Source: Priapulus caudatus
Lineage: Eukaryota; Priapulida; Priapulimorpha; Priapulimorphida; Priapulidae
Direction: 5' to 3'
Assembly: GCF_000485595.1 (NCBI RefSeq)
Contig: NW_014577342.1
Span: forward strand, 244,949 to 264,948
Length of the DNA stretch: 20,000 bases
Part shown: piece after piece, positions 1 through 10,150 of the stretch
Layout: each line of letters opens with the position of its first letter
Numbering within the stretch: the first letter of the stretch is position 1
Program-made: the position numbers and the translations under genes
The notes under the pieces: generated by a model
What the model was told of the DNA's origin: nothing
What the model saw: the letters and a program-made list of their open reading frames with translations, nothing else
The model's database searches: none

Positions 1-67
<67 letters not shown>

Positions 68-127
68 CACCCACGCACACGCCCACATACACACGAGCGC
101 GCGCCCATATATATATAAATATATATA
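1..127. repeat. (CA)n microsatellite running off the left edge, then short (TA)n
   Basis: Positions 1-60 are a perfect AC dinucleotide run. It decays through 61-105 into CA mixed with CG and CCA steps, and 106-127 is TA-rich. The tract is cut by the window edge, so its true length is unknown. Alternating purine-pyrimidine DNA of this kind can adopt Z-form. Confidence 0.97.
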
Positions 128-1279
128 CAGGAACAGCATTAGTTCCTGTTAACACTTTAATATTTTACCACTTTCATGTCCTCGTTTGAGCCTGGCCGCC
201 TCAACCTAATCGCTACACCATATAAAAGCGCTATTATACGGTAGTAGGTACGGATTGTACGGTATTATACGGTATATGCGGTAGTCGTATTATATGAGAT
301 TAGTCTCGTAATTTCCGCCCGCATAGCAGTTCCGCATTTACGACCATGGTTCATTTTCACAGCCATCGTCATCGTCTGTAATCGCCACTCTCCTAATTCT
401 AAGTTCGTAGATCAATGACGTCACCTGACCTGTTCATTGAGATCGTTGAGGGGCAAAAGTCATTCCAAAAGTCTCCCGCCGTATATCGTCCACATACCTT
501 TATTAAATTGGCGCATATTTTTTCAAGCACTGCTAAAGACAGCCTATTTCGACGCTCGACAACAACCAAATAGTGCATTGAAGTGATGAAGGGTTTAAAA
601 AATGTTTAGCCGGTACATTTGGTAGTTTATTTGATAAATTTTACTAGTAAATAAACGTTGCAGCCAATATGTGCGGTGCGCTAGCATGGTGAATAACGAA
701 CGCTATATAGCTATGGCAATACTAGATAAGCGGCTAAAGAAAGACAATCACTTATTCCACTAAAATTTTTAAGTAATTACAGCGGTGGACTCTCCTTATT
801 GCTTCGTGCACGTGCGCATACAGTAGCATTTCTAATTTTGTCGAAGAGAATCCAATCGCCGAACGTTGTTGACATATTTTGTTGTAAACAGGTTGGCGTC
901 TGAGAGCCTCGCGCTTGTTATATGTAAACATCGGCCATGAGTCCTTGACCGCTGGTCAGTTCCGTATCGCGACATACGAGAGCCCTCGGCTAGTAACATG
1001 CGTCACAGAATACCAAACGAGCAAACCTCTCGCTTATCTCTTCCTCAGTAATCGATTGTCTTTCACCTTTTTGTTTTGTTCAACGTCGCGACATACAAGC
1101 ATTAGCATAGTAACAGTGGAACTCTTGTCTTTGTTGTGACAACGTAAGATCCGCCCGTATCCCATCGTGTCAAACGGACAGCAACTATCCATAAACAGTC
1201 TTGATCACTGATTGGATACTGGACTTGGGCACTGCTTATAGTGACGATATTTGATTTCGCAACCTATGGCTATTATTGT
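128..1279. other. Unique sequence, no gene recognised
   Basis: There is a small 7-bp-arm hairpin at 128-148 and a degenerate TACGGTA/TGCGGTAG repeat at about 232-290. A perfect TGACGTCA (CRE-like octamer) lies at 416-423. The one ORF here (915-1139, 74 codons) has no recognisable domain. I see no splice-bounded exon, tRNA box or transposon terminus. Confidence 0.6.
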
Positions 1280-1370
1280 ATATTACCAAGAGCGTATTAA
1301 CAAGGCGTCTTAATAATACGTCTTAAGAAGGCGTCTTAAGAATACATTCTTGATACGCTCTTGATATTAT
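1280..1370. mobile_element. Small fold-back element (77 bp) with imperfect 7-bp flanking repeat
   Basis: The hairpin spans 1287-1363, starting CAAGAGCGTAT and ending ATACGCTCTTG, a perfect 11-bp terminal inverted repeat with CA...TG ends. The interior holds three near-copies of a 12-bp motif (CGTCTTAAGAAG-like). The flanks are ATATTAC (1280-1286) and ATATTAT (1364-1370), matching at 6 of 7 positions, which is consistent with a decayed target-site duplication. The outer bases fit the CARRAGYNNATWAW terminus seen in other small hairpins of this window. No coding capacity is present. Chance formation is possible for this copy alone because the flanks are AT-rich and imperfect. Confidence 0.55.
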
Positions 1371-1419
1371 ACATGTTTTACACCGGTTACAATATCATAA
1401 TTATTGTTATCAGAACGGT

Positions 1420-1453
1420 ACAAAGGATCGTCAACGCGTTAACGTTCCTTTGT
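1420..1453. repeat. 34-bp near-perfect palindrome
   Basis: Arms beginning ACAAAGGA and ending TCCTTTGT enclose the self-complementary core AACGCGTT, with two mismatched pairs. Unlike the fold-back elements, no direct repeat flanks it. It could form a cruciform. No function can be assigned. Confidence 0.6.
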
Positions 1454-2985
1454 GTGATTCGCATTTGTACAGAAATATTATGTAAAGTTTATTCATAAGT
1501 ACCAAACTTTGACGTTGGAATTTCGCAAATTAAAATTATGGGCACCTTGGGGGATCAAAGATGGCGGCCTGGGAGGCGAAACGCCAAAGCTCAAATACAG
1601 GAATAAATGTGAGAATGTAATAAAATCTGTGAAACTATGGCGACGTTGACAAATATAGTCAGTACATGAGAGAATCTAGACCTAGCGATTGTAATAGAAT
1701 TTCTGGAGAGCATTCAAAAAAAGGGGAAAAAATCACATGGTTGCCACATGTCTTCACAGAAATATACTTCACACGGACGACCCCTCAATTTCAGTTGCCT
1801 AATGCGATAATTTTAGAAATTATTACCGAAATGTGCGTAAAAGTAAATTGCTTGATGGGTTTAAATAGAGATATAAACGAATACTTGCTGCATTAAATTC
1901 TTGTGTGCTGAGTAATGACAACGCTCACTTCGACCCAAATCAGCCACACCGTATGCTCAGGTACGGTCAACGCGACTTTTATTTCGGAAATGATTTTTGC
2001 AATTTAAGACTTTTTCGTCTTTAATGGCTTAGCGGAAACTGTATGCAGTTTACGGCGCGCCGGTAACAACGGAAATTAGATATGACAGTAAAAAGTGTCA
2101 CACATTAACAACGGCTAAAGCGCGAGAAAATCAGCTTGAACATTATTGTAACCCATACATAATATGTCTCCCTTATAAATCCCATACTGTACATGGCCGC
2201 GGCTATTTCATCTAAGCCACAGATTGTATACTTGCGCAATCATCTAGATATTTTCATATTTCAAAAGACATTATAAGATCAAACATCAAGTACGTTAGTG
2301 GTTATATTAATTGCGCGCGTGGCGAATCTAACCTCGCGAGATCACGCGAAACGATAGCGAATCTGTCGTTACTCTCGTTTACCGGCGGTTCACATTCTAA
2401 TTCAAAGTCCGACCTTTTCAGTCTTGGTCAGCAATTGATAGCATCGCTATGCTATACTTTACTTTCCGCTTTACAGTTAATGCGAACGTTGTCCGCTAGG
2501 GATTCTAGAGTGTCTCGGTTGCCGTTAGTAATAATCGTCAGCCTTTCAAGTCGCCCATGTATTAGATCGAGTGCAATGAAATAGGTGACGCAGGGACATG
2601 TTTAGAGAAAATTACAACTAGCGAACCGCTGTCCCAGGAGAGCGCGCTCTTTGTTATCATGTTTTCTTAGTGCCAAGCGACATGAGAATCAATTTAGGAC
2701 AAATGAGTAGACCGCATATTGTAATCAGTAACCAGAAAATGCGGATCTTACGCATTCGAGAATAGTGCTCGCGGGGCTAACCTAACCAAAGAAGATTCAG
2801 AATATGCTGACTGCACTACATGTGTGTGCTGTTAATCGACAACACATGATAGAATTATGGGATCGCGCGCAAGTGTGCAAGCGAGTATGTGAACGTGAAA
2901 CCAAAGAGCAGCGCTAAAAATATATAGATACACGATACTACGAGCAATAATACTATGATAATTCAAATATATGATCGAAATATAT
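1454..2985. other. Unique sequence, no gene recognised
   Basis: A 76-codon ORF at 1666-1896 has no recognisable domain and is followed directly by stops. Short palindromes such as AGAGCGCGCTCT (around 2640) are present but isolated. No RNA gene or mobile element is recognised. Confidence 0.6.
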
Positions 2986-2989
2986 TATG

Positions 2990-3123
2990 AAACTAGATAT
3001 ACCAAGTAACTAGATATACTAAATAACTAGAAATACTAGAATACTAAAATACTAGAATACTAAAATACTGGATATACTAGAATACTAAAATACTAGAAAT
3101 ACTAGATAACTAAATATAACTAA
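2990..3123. repeat. AT-rich minisatellite built on ACTAGAATACTAAAAT-like units
   Basis: Variants of ACTAGATATACT, ACTAGAATACTAAAAT and ACTAGAAATACT recur about every 8-16 bp across roughly 130 bp. Unit length and sequence vary, so this is an irregular, old tandem array. No coding potential. Confidence 0.85.
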
Positions 3124-3590
3124 AGAATCTATTGAAATGGCGTAAAAAACACACATGCACTTGCGCAAGTTTGGTATACGGAGCAGGCCTGCGCAGATTC
3201 AATCATAGTATATGTTCCGGTCAGCCATCATGTGTGTTCCAGCAACATTATGGCGACCATTGTACGCGGAGTAGTCAGGATATGCTACCTTCCGATGAAA
3301 CGCAGTAACATCGACGTCCGACGTCCTCGGCAAATCAATGCCTGCATGCGCCGTGCCGTGTGCGCAGCGCGGCGGTCGTTATTGCCTGCACGGTGTTCGC
3401 ACATACGAGCGAGTATTTTCCAGAAGAAATCTCGGGTTAATCCGTTAGATTAGTTTACTCAAACAATGCAGCCGGCAACATCCAAATCACCGGAATGTTA
3501 TTACGATCGGAGCTGCGCGGTTCAATTTAAGGCATAATAGCAGAGTCGCTAGATTAGTATGCTATAGGCGTACCAATATCGTATTTCTGC
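3124..3590. other. Unique sequence, no gene recognised
   Basis: The stretch contains a 73-codon, arginine- and cysteine-rich ORF (3232-3453) with no recognisable domain or splice context. I treat it as a chance opening in GC-richer DNA. Confidence 0.5.
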
Positions 3591-3787
3591 GAGAGAGAAA
3601 GAGAGGAGAGAGAGGAGGAAGAAAGTGCGGGGGAGAGAGCATGAAGGAGTAAGGGAGTATTTTTTGAGATAGAGGCAGACAGAGAGAGAGAGAGAGAGGG
3701 CGAGGAGCGAGAGCGAGCAAGAAAGAAAGAAAAAAGAGAGACAGAGAGAAAGCGAATGAAAAGTGGGAGATGAATGAAATAGAGATA
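3591..3787. repeat. Degenerate GA-rich polypurine tract
   Basis: The strand is almost wholly purine for about 200 bp, with GAGAGA runs interspersed with GGAGG and AAAGAAAG. The longest clean (GA)n is near 3680-3698. Such asymmetric purine tracts can form intramolecular triplexes and, in animals, can recruit GAGA-type factors. Neither is shown here. Confidence 0.9.
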
Positions 3788-4440
3788 GACCTAATTGGGA
3801 TGAATAATAGTTTACATTTTTCTACACATTAGAACAACGCGTAACTTACTAGCCAAGCACATTACTCTACTAGACGAATTACTTTTAAAGACTGGAGACA
3901 ATACTTCAGATCGGGTATATGCACTAGCTATTGCCAATCGGTTTTCAACAACTTATCATCAATCAGAGAAATTGCTCGCTTCAAGACACAACATGACATA
4001 ATTCGGCATTTCTAACCCGTATACGGGTTAACTAACGAAAGAAAAGCCAAAATTCTGCGACGATTTCACTTGTGAATACTACTGTGAGGGTACACACACG
4101 CAGTAGCGAACCCGCGTAATACATGGGCGCCACGATGACATGCTCAACGGAAATAACAGATCCGATTGCGTTCTATTACTGATATAAGATTTTTTTGCGC
4201 GTTGATTGGTCGTCTCGGACGTATGTGCTCTTAATTTTATTGGCATTTTTTAGTTTCGCACTCTCTGCGGCAAAACTCGACCGTTTACTACCAATTATAG
4301 ATGTCTTTTTGCTAAGGCCCCTGTTAGATGCGAAAGCCACGTGGGACTACCGTGGAAAATGAAATCCATATTATATTAGACCTCGATATACGCAGAGAAG
4401 CATAGTGGATGTTACTGTGAAGACGAGTACACTACCGTGA
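3788..4440. other. Unique sequence with an 18-bp perfect palindrome
   Basis: A perfect palindrome, TAACCCGTATACGGGTTA, lies at 4013-4030. Otherwise no ORF, RNA gene or transposon end is recognised. Confidence 0.55.
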
Positions 4441-4444
4441 GTGC

Positions 4445-4537
4445 GTTCATTCATTCATTCATTCATTCATTCATTCATTCATTTATTCATTTATTCATTC
4501 ATTCATTTATTCATTCATTTATTCATTCATTCATTCG
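4445..4537 (+). repeat. (ATTC)n microsatellite with ATTT variants
   Basis: TTCATTCATTC runs for about 90 bp with periodic ATTT interruptions. The Ser-Phe-Ile-His repeat peptide it could encode is a by-product of the tetranucleotide, not a protein. Confidence 0.97.
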
Positions 4538-4874
4538 TTTGATCCTCAGCTTAAATCGAGCTTATTTAAATATGTTTATAATGTACATTGTAACAGTGTG
4601 TTTGCATTATGTTACACGTATGCCGTGCATCGTAATTGACAATTAAATATTCATGACTTGATACCAAATGTAAATAAGAATATTGTGTGTGCATGTTAAT
4701 ACCACTCTAATGAGTGTCAGGAACGCTATGGGTAACTAGTATACGGACTGGGGAAAAAACATACGAAGAACGCGAGCTACACAAAGCTAACAAAGTTATA
4801 TGAAACTGCGCTACATGAAGTCGTTGGGTTTGCTAGTTAAAAATTTATAAATGCTTCTGAAATCATATTGCTTG
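4538..4874. other. Unique AT-rich sequence, nothing recognised
   Basis: No ORF of note, no repeat and no RNA gene is seen between the ATTC array and the fold-back at 4883. Confidence 0.55.
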
Positions 4875-4935
4875 CTATGTATCAGGAGTTAATAAACACA
4901 AATAAAGTTTGTCTTTATTAACTCCTGCTATGTAT
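4875..4935. mobile_element. Small fold-back element (45 bp) with exact 8-bp TSD
   Basis: The hairpin 4883-4927 begins CAGGAGTTAATAAA and ends with the exact complement TTTATTAACTCCTG, giving 14-bp perfect arms. After one C/C mismatch the pairing resumes with ACAAA/TTTGT, leaving a 5-base loop. It is flanked by identical octamers CTATGTAT at 4875-4882 and 4928-4935. The CA...TG ends and terminal motif match the other small hairpins listed here. The right-hand duplicate is the first unit of the adjoining TATG microsatellite. No coding capacity. It could be a miniature DNA transposon derivative or repair-generated filler; the exact TSD favours insertion. Confidence 0.72.
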
Positions 4936-5026
4936 GTATGTATGTATGTATGTATGTATGTATGTATGTATGTATGTATGTATGTATGTATGTATGTATG
5001 TATGTATGTATGTATGTATGTATGTA
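4928..5026 (+). repeat. (TATG)n microsatellite
   Basis: About 24 near-perfect TATG units start at the right boundary of the fold-back element. The first unit overlaps the element's right flanking octamer. Confidence 0.97.
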
Positions 5027-5310
5027 GTAGCAGCAAATGCATCGCATGCATGCATTGCCAATGTCAGTATGTAGTATTATACTACGCTATCTACTACTAC
5101 GCTATCTAACCTATCTACCGTAGCTACCTCTCTATCTATCTATCATCGCAATAGTCCATCAATCAATTCTATCTATCTATTCTACAGCTAGCTACTACTA
5201 GCCATCCATCCAGCCAATCTATGCCATCCATCCATACCAATCCACCACTCATCCATTCCATCCATCCCATCCATCCATCCATCCATCCATACCATCCATC
5301 CATGTCTAAC
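5027..5310. repeat. Degenerate tetranucleotide region (CTAC, CTAT, CCAT)
   Basis: From 5080 to 5220 the sequence is built from CTAC/CTAT units, and from 5200 to 5305 from CCAT/CATC units with frequent indels. It is consistent with an aged extension of the neighbouring TATG tract in complementary register. No gene. Confidence 0.85.
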
Positions 5311-5329
5311 CAAGGCCCCACCGCTCCTC

Positions 5330-5437
5330 TCTGTCTATCTTCTCTCTCTTCGCTTCCCTATATATAAGTATATATATAAATACCATATTATATGATATAA
5401 TATATTGATATATATAGAATATATATATATATATATA

Positions 5438-5474
<37 letters not shown>

Positions 5475-5625
5475 AGAATATAGTAAAAGAGAGAGAGAGA
5501 GCGAGAGACGGAAAGCTAAAAAGAGAGCAAAAGAGCCGCGCGAGACGAGGGACAAGAGGGGGTTAGAGAGAGGGGGTTAGAGAGAGGGAATAGAGATAAA
5601 CAGAGAGGGGGGACATAAATGGATA
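5330..5625. repeat. Compound CT, TA and GA microsatellite
   Basis: A short CT-rich segment (5330-5350) leads into TA-rich DNA (5357-5440), then a (GA)n run (5441-5470). GA/GGGTTAGAGAGA repeats continue to about 5625. The GGGTTAGAGAGA unit occurs twice near 5559-5588. Confidence 0.92.
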
Positions 5626-6167
5626 GATAGATGGGTTTTACATATTATATATAATGCGATATAATGTCACGGTGGAAACTGGTCGACCGTAAGCGAGACG
5701 TGCACTGGAAAGCCAGCAGCTTCCTTAGTCTGCATTTCTAGCTATCCACGCTGCATCTCCCACGCGCGGCAAATGCGATTTCGTCGAACTTCAAACGTAA
5801 TAACGCAGCTCGCGCGAACACGCTGCGATGCAGGTTGCTGCGACAGTGGCGCTATGGCTTCTTGCATCCATGTCCGTACATGGCGAACCGATTTCGTTCG
5901 ACGAGCATTCGACAATGCTTGAATAGCGAGCGACACAGGAGCGAATGAACTGCACTGTCAACCAAGGCGAAGATGTTTGTTATTACAGGCAGTCCGGAAT
6001 ACTCGCTGTACCATTAGCGCTCAGATTTGTTGCACATTATGAACAGCTGATAAAACATAGTGGCTAGTGTCGCCATCTGGGCTGAGAAGAAAGATTTTTC
6101 CAGCCGCCCGGTGGGTGCGATGGTACTATAGGTAGTCATGATGCATCCTATAGTGTATGGAGGTAGG
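5626..6167. other. Unique sequence, no gene recognised
   Basis: A 64-codon minus-strand ORF (5742-5936) shows no recognisable domain. No RNA gene or mobile element is seen. Confidence 0.5.
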
Positions 6168-6195
6168 GTGTGTGTGCGCGCGTGTTCATGTGTGT

Positions 6196-6240
<45 letters not shown>

Positions 6241-6386
6241 TGCGTGTGTGCGTGTGTGCGTGTGTGCGCTCGTGTGTGTGTGTGTGCGCGTGTGTGCGTG
6301 TGTGTGCGCGTGTGCGTGTGTATATGGGTGCGTGTGTGTATGTGCGTGTGTGCGTGTGTGTGTGCGCGCGTGCGTGTGTGCGTGTG
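6168..6386 (+). repeat. (GT)n/(GCGT)n microsatellite
   Basis: A clean GT run at about 6201-6237 sits inside 220 bp of mixed GT, GCGT and GCGC. All six frames are open through parts of it, giving Val-Cys or Thr-His repeat peptides that should not be annotated as genes. Long alternating purine-pyrimidine DNA is Z-DNA prone. Confidence 0.97.
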
Positions 6387-8689
6387 GGAAGGGGAGGGGG
6401 CGTGTAATGGATTATATATTGTCTAACCTTTGTCCGTTTACATCCTAGCCGCACAATCTTCCGCAAACGTCGGAATCGGATGAAATCAACAGATGTTGCG
6501 CTACCGGCTATAGTTCATAATTCTACAGACTCCATGAAGCATGGGATTAATAAGCACACGCTCCCAGAGTGGTATGATTGAATTCTCGTGAACACATCAG
6601 CGCACCTTTATCTAAAATTCTCTCAGGTCTGCTACGGCGCCCACGTATAGGCCTACTATTACGCTTTGCAATTTTCGCATTACCTCGACCACGCGCAAGG
6701 CCAATGATGTACTTGGATACTGCTTCAAATGAACTTTGCCTAAGACATGCTTGTAGACGAGGCACTACTCTATGCGGTGCGTGACAAACCAACCAAGTCA
6801 GCAATTACACTGGGTTGTTGATATTGGGTGACAGTTTCTTGCTGCTTGTTTATGTTTGAGAGACAACCCGCGCACGCCGCCTGTACATCGGGTGTTTCGT
6901 GCGATACTGACAGAAGGAAACGCGGGCAGAAGGTTATTTTGAATACATACTAAATGAATACGCGCATGTTTTATTTTCCCTAATCTGTGAGGAATCACGT
7001 ATCACGTATCAGCCATATACGTCGATGCACAGTATTTATATTCAGAAATACTATATGTTTACAGTAAGCAGAGATATACTTTGCAATAAGCGGCGCTCTC
7101 CTTTCAGCGACCGTTTGATCTATAATATATGACGACCGAGCTCTGCGCCTCAGTTATTATGTTTGAAGACAATATCAGTTCGACGTGAAGTGGAATGCTA
7201 TATAACTACAATGTATTGATCAATGCCATGTGGTCGGAACAGTTCAAATACTAAACACGTCCTTCAACCGTTAATGCACGCTGTACGCGCGAATCTAACA
7301 ATGAAGTCAAATCGTATCCGAGTGCCGTATAAGAGTATCGCGAACAACCCCTCCCCCCCGCTCCCCCACATCAAAGAATCCAACTAATGAGCGCCCCCTA
7401 GCGGGCATCACGCGCATCGCACCGGTTTAGATGAAACTCATGAAATGTATCGCCCATCAGCGATAGATCTCTAGGATATATTCTCGTATCTTATGTTAAT
7501 AATATATGAATACTTTGCATAGGATACGCATTCGGTATACATAAATTATTACCATCATAATCGCAAATGTGGATAGGATTTCCATACTTAATACGTGGAA
7601 ATCTGTCCGAAAGAGGGCGTGGGTTATTGTCTTTTTAGTGAACCTTTATGATTCAATGTTAAGTGTTTAATCTTCAACGCATTTAAGAAACTTTGGGGTG
7701 TCAACGCAGTCTGAGTTGCCTCTATTATTAATTCGTATTATATTTAAGGATAACAACGCGTAATGCAGCCATAACACGCAGGGGACGTATAAAGACGGCC
7801 GCCTTGTCAAAGAGTCTATTCATGTAGCATACATAATTATGACTGACAAATTTGACTTCAATGAATAATTTACATGTGAATATCTATTTCTCAACTATAC
7901 GGAATTCATGTACGCGGTGCATTTACATAAGAATTTGAGCTCAATGCGCTTGTTAAATGTTCACCTAGCCTCGTATACAGTATGAAATACTTCGGATGTA
8001 GCAAGTAGTAACACAGGCCATAGTTTAGTGCAGGCGGCCTACGCGGCAATACTATAAGCAAACGAACCCTGAATAGAACTACGGGACACGTCGACAGAGC
8101 ATTTTATTTTGCCAGCGGATAGTCGTGAAAATTTAGCTGTCATTATATCGGCTACTCGGCGATTTTGATCTATCGCCGTAAGACGTCCAAAGCCACGCGA
8201 ATTACGCAAGATCTCGTCTTTCGATGCGAGTAATCGCAGATGAATTGTCAGCGAGAAAAGAAATTCTTCATTAAGCGATCGCTATCATCCACGGCCGCGC
8301 GGAGCGTACAGTATTTGGCCGTATTTCGTATCTGTCGATAATATCGGATTTGCACTATCACACTATTGCAGAGGGTAATGGTTGTCGCTGCAAAAAAAAT
8401 ACGGAGTTCTACGTCGAAGAGCTGTTTCCTACCCTGAAACATCAACGCCGCCCCCGCGCGTGCTCGCGTCACAGGAATGATGCACAAAATGTCGTAGTTC
8501 GCACCTGCACACGCGAAGAAAGCAGAAATTCTTGCCCGTGGCAGTCTAGCATCCGCTACCATAAACCAGCGTTGCCTTCGTCTGCATCAATGACGACATA
8601 GCAAAACACGTAGACTAAACTGCTAAAGCGCGTGTAGTAAACACCGTCAGGGTATATAGCTCACGCGACTCTCTCCACACTACATACAG
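6387..8689. other. Long unique stretch, no gene recognised
   Basis: Several ORFs of 66-104 codons occur (for example 6547-6804 minus, 8248-8562 minus), but none shows a recognisable domain, and overlapping ORFs on the opposite strand suggest chance openings. A C-rich run lies at about 7350-7369. A 38-bp hairpin at 7571-7608 is listed separately. Confidence 0.5.
7571..7608. repeat. Short imperfect hairpin
   Basis: The left arm GGATAGGATTTCCA pairs with the right arm TGGAAATCTGTCC across a loop of about 11 bases, with one mismatch and a one-base bulge. No flanking direct repeat is visible. Confidence 0.5.
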
Positions 8690-9057
8690 ACATGTGCGTG
8701 CCTGCGCGCCCACGTGCGTAAGCGTGCGCATGTGTGCACGTGCGCGCTTGCGTCCGTGAGTGCGTGCAGGCGCACGTGTGTGCATGTGGCTACACGCGTG
8801 TGTACGAGTGTGCGTGCGTGCGCCTATGTGCGGGAACGTGCATACGTGCAGTCAAGCATGCGTGCGTGCGTGCAGTCACGCATGCGTGCGTGCGTGCGTA
8901 TTTGCATGCGTTCATGCATGAGCCTGCGTGCGGGAACACGCGTACGTGCAGTCACGCATGCGTAATTTGCATGCGTTCATGCATGAGCCTGCGTGCGGGA
9001 ACACGCGTACGTGCAGTCACGCATGCGTGCGTGCGCGCGTATTTGCATGCGTTCATG
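8690..9057 (+). repeat. CGTG/TGCG-rich array with 65-76 bp higher-order unit
   Basis: From about 8690 the sequence is built of TGCG, CGTG and GCAT steps. From about 8908 a longer unit is visible, starting GCGTTCATGCATGAGCC and containing GGGAACACGCGTACG and GTGCAGTCACGCATGCG. Copies start at 8908, 8973 and 9049, spaced 65 and 76 bp; the extra 11 bp is a TGCG expansion. The third copy is interrupted at 9057 by the long hairpin element and resumes at 9509. Cys/Arg/Val/Ala-rich ORFs over this array are repeat translations. Confidence 0.9.
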
Positions 9058-9516
9058 CACAGGCACTTGAAGCGTTTCAATAAAATATAATGCTAATTAA
9101 ATACGAAATTTATTTACTACCAAATTCTTAATGTTTCTATACTCTCTTTCACCTATTATTGCCAACAGTTTCCTGTAAATTCCGTCCAAATCCTACGTCC
9201 AACCATACGCTGCCGGCGCCATTGCTTTCGCGGCGCGACTGTTGCACGCTTACTAATATATATAGTAGTGTATTATATATACTATATATGTGTAAGTACT
9301 ATATATATTAGTGTAAGCGTGCAACAGTCGCGCCGCGAAAGCAATGGTGCCGGCAGCGTATGGTTGGACGTAGGATTTGGACGGAATTTACAGGAAACTG
9401 TCGGCAATAATATGTGAAAGAGAGTATAGAAACATTAAGAATTTGGTAGTAAATAGATTTCGTGTTTAGTTAGCATTATACTTTATTGAAACGCTTCAAG
9501 TGCCTGTGCGTTCATG
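9050..9516. mobile_element. Long-armed fold-back element (451 bp) with 8-bp TSD inside tandem array
   Basis: Two arms of about 210 bp (9058-9267 and 9297-9508) are inverted copies of one another around a spacer of about 29 bp, TA-rich in its left part. By eye they differ by seven substitutions and one 2-bp indel, so they are roughly 96% identical. The element begins CACAGGCACTTGAAGCG and ends with its complement. It is flanked by identical octamers CGTTCATG at 9050-9057 and 9509-9516. Uninterrupted copies of the host repeat near 8908 and 8973 read CGTTCATGCATGAGCC, so removing the element plus one octamer restores the unit exactly. The ends and 8-bp duplication recall hAT superfamily insertions, but no transposase or canonical hAT terminus is present. 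A transcript across it would be a long double-stranded hairpin RNA. Confidence 0.8.
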
Positions 9517-9628
9517 CATGAGCCTGCGTGCGGGAACACGCGTACGAGCGTTCGTGTGCACATGTGAGCGTGTGTGCGTGCGTGTGTCTGAGCGCGCGTG
9601 CAGGCGCAAGGGCGCGCGCGCGGTTGAG

Positions 9629-9680
<52 letters not shown>

Positions 9681-9715
9681 TTCGTGCACGGACATGCGTG
9701 CGCGCGTACGCGCGT
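9509..9715 (+). repeat. Continuation of CGTG array with (TGCG)n core
   Basis: After the hairpin the array unit resumes (CGTTCATGCATGAGCC..., to about 9546). Irregular GTGTGC/GCGC follows, then a clean (TGCG)n run at about 9628-9680, ending near 9715. Ala-Arg-Thr-His or Cys-Val-Arg-Ala peptides read from it are artefacts. Confidence 0.93.
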
Positions 9716-10101
9716 GACGCGTTACTAGGCAAATTTCGCAATCAGTCGATGAAGCTGACGGCGCGCGCGCGCCCGCGAAGACTCCCACGTCGCCTGCCGC
9801 TCTCATTTGGCTAATGCCGTCTACGATCGGCGCCTTTTCTCCTCTAGTTGTGCTATTTAGCGAGACGATGTGACACTACCAGATTATATTGTTCGTAAGT
9901 AATCTAAAAATTATTCGGCTTCATTACGTTGCGTTATTGAGACCATGCGCAGGCCGCCGCCGGCGTGGACGCGGCTTTCGTAGGCACTCATCCGGAAAGG
10001 ATGGCACTAATGACGAAGCTGATCCTCGCGTACATGTCAGCGACAATGAACAGCTTCATATTTCCACATGATTCGTTGCACCGTCCCTCGCTGCCATGCC
10101 C
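9716..10101. other. Unique sequence, no gene recognised
   Basis: Short overlapping ORFs (for example 9889-10071 and 9965-10225) contain no recognisable domain and have no strong splice context. Nothing else is seen. Confidence 0.45.
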
Positions 10102-10150
10102 GGACACACGTACACACGCACACACGCACACACGCAAACACGCGCGCATG
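10102..10150 (+). repeat. Short (CA)n/(CACG)n microsatellite
   Basis: Mixed ACAC and ACGC steps run for about 50 bp. Confidence 0.9.

Noticed and set aside
128-148. CAGGAAC...GTTCCTG mini-hairpin as another CA...TG fold-back
   Set aside because: Arms of only 7 bp and flanks (TATATATA versus TTAACACT) show no target duplication.
416-423. Perfect TGACGTCA at 416 and again at 18071 as promoter elements
   Set aside because: An isolated octamer without a recognisable promoter or gene start is not enough to annotate a regulatory site.
1420-1453. 34-bp palindrome as a fold-back family member
   Set aside because: The flanking sequences AACGGT and GTGATT share no direct repeat, and the ends are less like the family terminus.
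6014-6466. 150-codon minus-strand ORF rich in Thr-His-Arg and the opposing Val-Cys ORFs
   Set aside because: They are translations of a GT/GCGT microsatellite; all frames open because the repeat lacks stop codons.
8714-9090. Cys/Arg/Val/Ala-rich ORFs over the CGTG array
   Set aside because: Composition follows the tandem DNA repeat in several frames, and the reading is interrupted by an inserted hairpin; no signal peptide or domain pattern.
9483-9814. Overlapping ORFs on both strands through the (TGCG)n tract
   Set aside because: Repeat-driven reading frames, no independent coding evidence.
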